64,000 nucleotides of DNA from the NCBI GenBank assembly GCA_963575745.1, contig CAUYUJ010014327.1, positions 944,111 to 1,008,110 on the forward strand, read 5' to 3'. This DNA is from Prorocentrum cordatum (lineage: Eukaryota > Sar > Dinophyceae > Prorocentrales > Prorocentraceae). Within the stretch, counting starts at the first letter, position 1; every line of letters starts with the position of its first letter. Position numbers and translations under genes: made by a program. Below are positions 56,491 through 64,000 of this stretch, piece after piece. Under the pieces are notes generated by a model. The model was not told the DNA's origin. It saw only the letters and a program-made list of their open reading frames with translations, and made no database searches.

Positions 56491-58373
56491 TCAGGACGAG
56501 CCGAGGAAACCCGCGGCCTCCGCCACCACCGCGGGAGAGGGCATGCGAATGTCTGCCGCCGCGTCGCCCTCGCCCATCAGCTGAGAGAGCTCCATGCCCA
56601 GCTGCCCGCGGGCAGGGGCAGCAACTGCAGATCCAGAAGAAGACGCCGCCGCGGCCTGTCGCTTGGCTGGGGCCGGGGAGCTCTCGATGCGGAGGGTGTC
56701 AGAGAGAGCCGCCAAGTTCCTAAACCTCTTCGTCTCTGGAGGCCGACGCTCACGCTGCGCGGAGATCCGCACGCGCTCGGAGGCGGCGGTCGCTTCGGCT
56801 CTGGCCCTGATGGCGTTCTCCACAAAGGCCCGCCCCTCCTGCAGCAACGCGTCCTTGTTCGGCGGCGGCGCGGGGTCCCCCGCCTTGAACAGGCCGCAGA
56901 GTCGCTTGCCCTCCGTCGGCAAGTACTCGTCCGAGCTGCAGATCGAGATGCTCTGGGCGTCGGCCTCGTCAGTCCCTGGGGCGCGCCAGCGTGCGCGGGT
57001 CTTCGCGCGCGCGAAGAAGCCCGCGCGCTTCCTGAATGCCTTCACACAAGCGCCATTGTTCACTGCCTCCGCGTCCTGCACCTGGTCCGCGACGGCGCGC
57101 GGCAAGCCCTTCACCCACTTGGCGGCCCCCCACCGCGCCCAGCACATGGAGCCGAACTGGCCGACGCCCAGCAGGGCCTTGACCATTTTCGAGGGCAGCA
57201 GGTTGAGGGGGCCATCATCCAAGAAGCCGCCCAAGGTGAAAGAACCAGGCTCCCCGCGCAGGAAGTCGATCTCGGGCGTCACACGGACGCACGCAGACTC
57301 GAAGTCCAGCTCGTGGACGCGGGCGTCGCGGCGGCAGAGCGCGAAGAGGCACGGCCGCCCCAGGGGCGTCTTCCCGAAATTCGGCCCCCCAATGAGCGCG
57401 ATGGAGCCGGGCGGGCCCATGATTTCTGCCATGACGTTGAGCACCCACGGCTTAAAGTGTTCCTCCGTCAGGGTGGTGCGCCACTCGGTCTCCTTCTTCG
57501 CGAGCGAGCCCTCCGCCGCGAGCCCGCTCAGCGCCTTCGCCACCAGGGCGATGGGCCAGCCGCGGAGGGGGGGGCCTTTGCGCAGCGCCTTTGTCTGCCA
57601 AATGAATTGCTTCAGGTCGGCCGTGGAGCGGGGCGGGTTCTTCAGGATGTACTCGAAGCCAGCGTTTATGTCTTCGTCTGACATCTCGTAGAACTCGTTC
57701 ACCTTCGCGCTCGTCTTGAGGTCTGGCGACAAGAAGAACGGGCGAAATTGCCCCCCGTCGAAGCGCTCGAAAGCGCACTGCCACGCCTTGACCCACACCT
57801 CGCAGCACGATCGAAAAAAAAGGGAACGAGGGCGCGGCGACGACTGGGCCAAGTTGTCTGTTCTCTGGACCTGGAACAACGGTAGCAAACCACACCGCCG
57901 CACCCTCGCCATCCTTTCTCCCGAGCCGTGCACCTCGGGGTGCTGGAAGCAGAGCTTCTTGACGCTCCCGAACGCCATGCTGGCAAAGACGGTCGTCTTC
58001 GCCTTTTTAGGGATGACGCAATGCTGGATGATGGTCTTCGCGCCGTCGGGGGGCGTCAGTGATGCACATCTGTAGCGTCACGTGGCTCGGAGGCGCCGTC
58101 TTGAACCCGAGCGGCGGCGGCAACTTGTGGTAGTCGTCGCCCTTCGACGCCGCCTTGCATTGCTCGTCCAGCTCGGGGGGGGGGCTGGGTCTGTATGCCC
58201 AGTGATGAAGTCAACGTAGTGCACGAGCGGTTTCTCGCGGGCGCCGATGTCGTTGGTGAGCTCACGAAGTGGCTCCATTCGCCATGGGGCAGCACGGCCG
58301 TTACCATTGGCACAGGGAGAGTGCGGCAGAACCAGCCCTCTGTCGCCGCCTTGCGGTCCTCGCACGCGGACAT
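56491..58373 (-). CDS. P-loop NTPase, possibly SF3-helicase-like, with two homopolymer frameshifts at the 5' end
   Basis: The main open frame is 57978-56491 (495 residues). It holds a Walker A box IGGPNFGKT at residues 197-204 and a hydrophobic strand ending FLDD at 252-255 as a candidate Walker B. The tail after about residue 350 is Ala/Arg/Ser-rich. Coding character continues 5' of its first Met in other frames: VHYVDFITGHTDP (about 58240-58190), ELDEQCKAASKGDDYHKLPP (about 58170-58110) and TIIQHCVIPKKAKTT (about 58030-57980). The frame changes fall at a run of 10 G (58175-58184) and one of 6 G (58048-58053). These may be assembly errors or real decay. Residues about 30-60 of the open frame look unlike the rest and could be an unspliced intron ending TGCTGCGAG. 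A short Walker A to Walker B spacing would suit an SF3 or Rep-like ATPase, but the family is not certain. Confidence 0.6.
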
Positions 58374-59130
58374 GGCGCGGCCTTGAATGGCGCCGGCGGT
58401 GTCAGGAGGCGCACGCTTGGCGTTGCGACTGAACCCGCGCGACTACGAGCTGCGAGCTGCGTCGCAAAACGCGCGCAACCCAGCGGCTGCCCCGCCAGAG
58501 ACTCCCGGGGGACCGCGAGCCAACTTGGGCCCACCATTGCCTCACACTGTTTAGGGGCGAGCGAGCCGCGCCACGCTGGGCCTATCCCTGGACAGCCGAT
58601 TGGCAGACCTGGGCAGCAGGCGATGGGGAAAGAACGAACAATATCAGAAAGAAGATGATGACGACGCCGACGTGTTCTGAAAGATGGCGTTTGTGGCTGC
58701 TGATATGGTTCCCGTCGTTAGCATCGCCGGGACAGGCGGTGTAGAATCTATATGAAGTTATACTTGCGGAGGGGCAGCGCTGGCCGCCGGCTGCCCGCTC
58801 GGCGAAGTGGCCGCCCGCTCGCTCCGTCACTGCAGGCGGCGGCGCGAGCCGCGGAGACCGAACAGCGGGCCTGCGCGCGCGCGGTGGCTCGGCTGCGCGC
58901 CACCGACCTCGGCTGCGCCAGCCCCAGCGGCGGCGGGGGGGCGAGGGGGCAGGCACGGCGGCGGGGATATTGGCGCGGGGGGGCAACGTCAATAGCAATT
59001 GCAGCCGTCGCGGCATCAACGGCGTCCGCAGCGGCAGCAGCAACGTCGCAGCAGCAACGGCAGTGGCGCATCAATGATCATCGCCGATCGCTGATACCGC
59101 GATCGCCGATCGGTCTCCGCCGCCGAGATC
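58374..59130. other. Unclassified stretch
   Basis: Positions 58985-59060 are GCAGC/CAACG-rich. The remainder is unclassified. It may be an intron of the NTPase gene if the 59.1-59.5 kb exon belongs to it. Confidence 0.4.
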
Positions 59131-59139
59131 TGTCCGATC

Positions 59140-59520
59140 GCTCTCCCCTCTCATCGGCCGCGCGCGCGGGCAGGCGCCCCGCGTCGAACGCCACTGCGCA
59201 ATGGGAGGGTAGACCGAGCGACTGCTGCGCGATCCACTGCATGCTGTTCCACGTGGTGGACCAGTCGACCTCCGCCGCGTCGAACCACTGCGGGTAGTCG
59301 GGCGAAATGAGCGCGACTGCGCGCGTGCGGTCGCGGACGTCGTGGCCGACGCAGTCCGCAATCACTTCGAAGGAACGGCACTCGTGGACAATCGCATCGC
59401 CCACTGCGGGGTCGCCCGACACCCGCAGCGGGCCGGCGAAGCTCGGCGCCATGAGGGGGGCCCCCGCCCTCTGGAATTGGACGAAGGCGGGCCAGACGCA
59501 CGCGGTGAACTTGCCCCGGG
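59140..59520 (-). CDS. Exon of an unidentified protein
   Basis: An open segment with protein-like composition runs from a likely acceptor (CATTTTGCAG near 59543) through WPRGKFTACVWPAFVQFQR, FAGPLRVSGDPAVGDAIVHE, VRDRTRAVALISPDYPQWFD and TTWNSMQWIAQQSLGLPSH. It then turns Arg-rich, so the 3' boundary is near 59160-59200. It may belong to the NTPase gene about 0.8 kb downstream on the same strand, or to a separate gene. No family is recognised. Confidence 0.5.
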
Positions 59521-59544
59521 GCCAACCGAACGCGCGCGGCTCAC

Positions 59545-60165
59545 TGCAAAATGCGAGGCCGGGTGATTATGGGGTTCACTTCAAACAAAGTAGACGTGGT
59601 AGCACTGCCCGCGTCTACGCGGCAAAACAAAAAAACGCCGGGTTCCCCCAGCCCCGGTCCATGCCCGCGGCCCAGCGCTGAGATCGCGCTGGACCAATAT
59701 TGCGCCGCGCCGAGCCGGGCGGCACGAGGTTGCCAGGCGCGGCGCGGGGGGGATGTGCACTCGAACGCCATGGCCCGAGATTTGCCCCGCGCTAGAGGCT
59801 GCGCGGGGATGCCAGATCACTCTGGGCGGAGCCCGAACGCTCGCGGCGACGGAGGGGGCGCGGGTGCTAGACTGGCGACGGCGACGGCGAAAAATGACAC
59901 ATGGAGATGGAAGGAGGGGCGCATGGGCGCAGCAGAACGGCCGACGACGAGGAGTCAACGACGGATACGACTGCGGCGGGGAACAATAACCAGAGGTCAG
60001 TCACGCGCGCGCGGGAGTACTCGAGCACTCTCCGAGGGCGCCCGATCATAGCGGGCGGTTCACAGCAGCGGCGAAAGCGCCACCACGCATTCTAAACATA
60101 TGCTTATATAAGTCAGCGGAAGTGGGGGCAGCGTCACCGTTGGCTGCTCCCCGCGCTGGCGGGGT
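59545..60165. other. Unclassified spacer
   Basis: No repeat or exon recognised. It separates the orphan exon from the transposase relic. Confidence 0.4.
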
Positions 60166-60171
60166 ATGCCC

Positions 60172-61250
60172 TCAGCACGCCGAGTGCATGACCTCCCAGA
60201 TTGCGTTCGCGGTCGCCGCCCGCAGGTCCTCGCCCCTGTCCAGCGTTCGAGCTGGGACGAGCGAACAGAAGCCGCGAGGTGCCTGCTGCCTGGGCGGCCT
60301 GAGCGCGCGCCGATGAGGGCCTTGATGGATCCCCATGCGGGGTCGATGATCTGGGTCGCCGCCTTGGCCCTGATCGTGGAGCCGCCAGGCAACTTGCGGG
60401 TGGCAACCTTCGAGTAGATGGGCTTCAACCGCGCCCGCTTCCCGCCCATTTTCTTCCTCTCCTCGCAGTGCACCGCGCGGCCGCGCACGATGCCCGACGC
60501 GCGAATCTTGTAGCTGCGGGCTCCGTCAGAGCGCAGGGTCACCTTCCTGTTCTCCAGGCGGCCCTTCAGGACTGGCGCCCAGTTGGTCTTCTCGATGGCG
60601 CCCGGGCCCAGCGCGTTGGCCCCGGGGCCGCCAGACTGCGTCTTCCACAGAACAGAGCTCTCAGGGCGCCCGCGCTCGACGACGCCCGCCCATTGCCCCC
60701 GCGTCTTGGAGAGGCCGTCATCGGAGACCTGGGCGCGGAAGACCGACTCGTCCGCCTCCGCGTCAAACCAGCGCCGCTCGGCGTGGTCGCCGAAGACAAT
60801 GCGGCTCGCCTTCCCCCCCACGCACGTCTGCCGCGCGGGGGCCATGTCCCTGCTAATGCAATGACCATCTCGCGGTCGACTCCCGTCGACAGGTGCATCT
60901 GGGCGGCGGCCATGCCGAGCGCGAGGCAGAAGGGGGCCTTTGCCTTCGTCGACCAAATTGACGATTGGCAGCCACCGCCAGACTTGAAGACGCGGTGGGC
61001 AGCACACGGGTTGACCGTCTTGCCGCACAACTAGCTACTGCATCGCCAATGCGGGCCGCGACTCGCGCGCCCGGGGCCCCGACGCCGCGGCGCGGGCAGG
61101 CGCGGCCTTTCAGGTCAAGCACAACGCCGTCTTCAAGGGGCGCGTCGACCATCCGGTCCGCAGCTTCCCCGTGGAAGTCGTCGCAAGTGCGGGGCCACGT
61201 CTCGCGCTCCTCGAGCGATTTCTGAGTCTTCTTGCCGCGGCGCGCGCACT
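60172..61250 (-). pseudogene. IS1595/ISXO2-like DDE transposase relic
   Basis: Segments in three frames fit the family order. 61250-61030: acidic stretch, then a Cys-containing part and CGKTVNPCAAHRVFKS, matching the N-terminal zinc-ribbon region. Next come KAPFCLALGMAAAQ and HLSTGVDREMVIAL. After a frame change near 60850: RIVFGDHAERRWFDAEADESVF with the first catalytic Asp, WAGVVERG, VTLRSDGARSYKI with the second, then RARLKPIYSKV and QIIDPAWGSIKALIG. A further frame change near 60240 leads to RGEDLRAATANAIWEVMHSAC and a TGA at 60174-60172. At least three frame changes without obvious introns suggest a decayed copy. The surrounding CDS-like frames are shadows. The family is known in bacteria and in several eukaryotic genomes; no terminal inverted repeats were identified here. 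Confidence 0.65.
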
Positions 61251-61775
61251 CGACCTTCTTCTTCTCCTTGCCACGGCGCTGGCCCATTCTGTCCTTGCCC
61301 CTCTTGCGCCAGGAAGCGGCATGAACGTCCCCGCCGGCTTTTCCTGCGGCGCGGGGGCGGCGGCGGGGCGCTCGATCACGCTTTTCCCCATCGCCGACGG
61401 GGGGGGGGCGGTGGCTTGGACGGTCTGTCCAGCAAAAGCGCACTGAGCCAAATGAGCTGCGCGGGTGCCCCGTGGCCTTCCTGATCTGAGGGCTAATCGG
61501 CCTACGCTGGTTTAGGCGCAGTTGCGCCCACTGCGGACGCGCGGGCACTCGGGCGACGCGCATGGGCAACGTCGGCGTCCTCGGCCTTCCGAGACCTCAG
61601 AGCTCCTGCGCTTCTCGGCGCGCGAGTTGCTCGGTTGGTTGCCGCGCTAGCTCGTCGGCGGTCGCGGTCGCAGTCGTGAGCGTAGTCGCATCAGCGATAG
61701 GAGCTGTAGCGGTAGTTGTAGTGGTAATGGCAGCGGCAGCGGCAGTATTATTATTGAATAAGTATTATTGTTCGT
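61251..61775. other. Stretch 5' of the transposase relic
   Basis: The minus strand encodes a Lys/Arg-rich stretch (KRGKDRMGQRRGKEKKK at about 61300-61250) that could be a further 5' exon of the transposase gene. The rest is unclassified. Confidence 0.4.
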
Positions 61776-61779
61776 AATA

Positions 61780-61941
61780 GTAGTCGTAGGACTAGTAGTA
61801 GTAGGGATAGCGGTAGTTGTAGTAGTAGTAGTAGTGATAATAGTAGCAGTAGTAATAGTAGTCGTATCAGTCGTGGTACTAGTAGTGGCACAATTACCAC
61901 TGCTACTACTACTACTACTATTACTACTACTACTACTACTA

Positions 61942-61977
<36 letters not shown>

Positions 61978-62013
61978 TTATTACTACTACTACTACTACT
62001 ACTACGACTACTG

Positions 62014-62059
<46 letters not shown>

Positions 62060-62109
62060 GACTACCACTACCACTACCGCTGCTACTTCTACTACGACGA
62101 CTACTACTA

Positions 62110-62141
<32 letters not shown>

Positions 62142-62143
62142 CG

Positions 62144-62181
<38 letters not shown>

Positions 62182-62240
62182 GCAGTAGTGGTGGCGGTAG
62201 TAGTAGTCGTAGCACTCGTAGTAGTGGTAGTAGCAGTACG

Positions 62241-62272
<32 letters not shown>

Positions 62273-62368
62273 CGCCGTCGTAGTAGTTGTAGCAATAGTA
62301 GTAGTAGTCGTAGTCGTGGTAGTATTGGTAAATGGTAGTAGCAGCGGTCGCCGTAGTAGTAGTGGTAG

Positions 62369-62405
<37 letters not shown>

Positions 62406-62535
62406 CGTAGTCGTAGTAGTAGGAGTAGAAGTAGTAGTAGTACTACTACTACTACTGCTGCTACAACTACCACTACCACTACGACTACTACCACTACTAC
62501 TGGTACTACTACTACTACTTCTACTACTACTACTA

Positions 62536-62572
<37 letters not shown>

Positions 62573-62834
62573 GACTACTACTACTACTACAACTACTACT
62601 ATTACTGACACTACGACTACTACGACCACTACGACTACTACGACTACTACTACTACTACTACTACTACTACAACTACTACTACTACTACTACCACGACTA
62701 CTACTACTACTACTACTACTACTACCACTTCTACTACTACTACTACTACTACGACTACGACTACGACTACCACTAGCACTAGCACGAGTGGTAGTGGTCG
62801 TCGTTGCGGTGACGGTTGTGGCGTAGTAGAAGTA

Positions 62835-62879
<45 letters not shown>

Positions 62880-62918
62880 ATAGTAGTAGTAGTAGTAGTA
62901 GTAGTAGTAGGTGTCGTC
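61780..62918. repeat. CTA/TAG trinucleotide array that switches strand four times
   Basis: Blocks on the plus strand: GTA-type 61780-61890, TAC-type 61893-62178, GTA-type 62180-62437, TAC-type 62438-62788, GTA-type 62790-62918. Adjacent blocks are reverse complements of each other in unit sequence, so they can pair as long hairpins. Interruptions are mostly CGAC, CCAC and GCAG triplets. Very long frames (poly-Tyr, poly-Val, poly-Leu, poly-Ser, poly-Thr) are consequences of the unit. Confidence 0.97.
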
Positions 62919-63029
62919 GATGTTGCTGGCGTTGTCGCTGTGGCAGCAGCAGGTAAAGCAGGAGCAGCAAATGGGGGGGGAGGCAAGGGGGGGGCAGAGA
63001 AAAAACGGGCGCGGCCCCCAAGGAGGGCG

Positions 63030-64000
63030 TAGCAGAATGCGTTGTCCTCTTTTTTTCTGCCACGCGCCGCGGCGCCGCTCGCGCGCTCCCCGCTGCCCAG
63101 GAGCTCGGCCCCCCCACAGCGCCACCTCTGCCTCGAGGTAACGGTTCCTCTCCTGGAGGCGCCGGCACTGCCTCCTCGCGTCGGTCACCTCCTGATGACA
63201 GCCGTGCTTTCCACTGTCGCCATTGCAGACCGCGGGCGGACGACCTACGGTAGCATCCTGCTGCGCGAGACGCTAGTCGCACCCAACAGTCGCCACTGTA
63301 TGTCCACCGCCCGTGGTCTCGAGTGGCCGCGGTGAAAAGTACGCCAAAAGCCTGGGAGCGCACCAAGTTCAGCTTCACCTCCTCTCTCGTGAGCGCGTTC
63401 TGCGCCGCGGTCATCTTCTTCTCCGCTCCCCCTCGCCGCTGCGTCTCCTCGGAGAGGGGGGGGGGGACGCGGGGTGCACGTTGTTGCCGTTGCGTTTTTA
63501 CTTAATCAAAGGTGACAGGGATTACCGCAAAGATCCTGCGGCGGGAAGGCAATATTCCTGTTCTTGGCCTGCTTCCAGGCGGTCTTCGCCCCGTCCTTCC
63601 AGGACTGCGCCTCGCCCCGCGCGCTCTTGGCCTTCCGAGTGCGCTCGTGTGAGCGTCTCCTGTGGACGCGCCACCAAAAATATACGCTATCTAGCGCCCC
63701 GCAGAAGCAACACGACTCGGAAACAAAAAATGACGCTCGTGTGATACACTGCGATTCCGAATCGTGCCGCTTCTGCGTGGCACCAATTGGATGTTGGGTT
63801 GTGGTGTGTGTGGGTTTTGGCATCATGGTCTTCAGGGAGTCTTCTTTGTTGCTGCGCTGCTCCGTCGCCCAGCGGACCGCCGCGCGGACCTTGTCAAAGG
63901 CCGCGCGGCGGAAGATCGCCACCAGCTCCGTGGTCCGAGGTTGTTGCAGGAACGCGCGCAGCCTCTGTTTGGCTTGGTACTCTCTGTTTGTTCCCCAAGT
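63030..64000 (-). CDS. Partial multi-exon gene running off the right edge; function unknown
   Basis: Exon-like segments on the minus strand are: 63998 to about 63810 (TNREYQAKQRLRAFLQQPRT ... VAIFRRAAFDKVRAAVRWAT), about 63630-63506 (SARGEAQSWKDGAKTAWKQA, then a stop at 63506 unless spliced before it), about 63420-63320 (MTAAQNALTREEVKLNLVRS) and about 63240-63050 (CNGDSGKHGCHQEVTDARRQ ... LQERNRYLEAEVALW). The last looks like a short coiled coil. Splice junctions could not be settled. The composition is basic and helical, as for a nucleic-acid-associated protein, but no family is recognised. It may be the 5' part of the same transcription unit as the transposase relic, across the CTA array. 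Confidence 0.45.

Noticed and set aside
56329-57691. Two plus-strand frames of 365-450 codons
   Set aside because: They are antisense shadows of the NTPase frame in G+C-rich DNA, and the minus-strand text carries the recognisable motifs.
61647-63032. Very long poly-Tyr, poly-Val and poly-Ser frames
   Set aside because: They are translations of the CTA/TAG array. Only the coiled-coil-like end on the minus strand (63240-63050) was kept.

Overview
The window looks like nuclear DNA of a dinoflagellate. The sequence is G+C-rich, and a large part of it is simple-sequence and minisatellite arrays. Nearly all recognisable genes lie on the minus strand; the one clear exception is a decayed LINE. Where introns can be placed they often start with GC or GA and end with AG, as known in dinoflagellates. 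No rRNA, tRNA, CRISPR array or bacterial-type operon was seen. A 100-base run of N at 37901-38000 marks an assembly gap.

Layout. 1-4745: ACAT-type arrays carrying a 1.37-kb duplication, then CCCCGAC, GAC, CT and GGA arrays. 4748-9821 (-): gene A, a modelled four-exon protein of about 1,240 residues with an N-terminal Cys cluster. 9.8-19.2 kb: repeats, including AGGGCTC-like arrays, a 16-bp array and a large foldback at 16.2-16.7 kb. 19210-23989 (-): gene B, a three-exon protein of about 1,166 residues with the same architecture as A. 25.4-26.6 kb: hairpin-bearing repeats. 26862-32162 (-): a split C5-cytosine DNA methyltransferase gene, flanked by inverted copies of a roughly 280-bp repeat. 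34851-37802 (-): a two-exon Gly/Pro-rich protein with a Cys-His cluster. 38001-38725 (-): a secreted acidic repeat protein cut by the gap. 38.7-43.2 kb: degenerate repeats. 43.6-47.06 kb (-): LINE relic (RT, RNase H, Cys-rich tail). 47-51 kb: arrays. 51.6-53.8 kb (+): second LINE relic. 56.5-58.4 kb (-): P-loop NTPase gene with homopolymer frameshifts. 59.1-59.5 kb (-): orphan exon. 60.2-61.25 kb (-): IS1595/ISXO2-like transposase relic. 61.78-62.92 kb: strand-switching CTA array. 63.0-64.0 kb (-): partial gene.

How the pieces relate. The methyltransferase, LINE and transposase fragments are consistent with a mobile-element-rich region. Genes A and B look intact and are the most likely unstudied protein family here. 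Several introns carry foldback or palindrome-bearing repeats, which suggests that intron-inserting elements have been active. Exon boundaries were placed by eye from reading frame, coding character and splice dinucleotides, so they are models.
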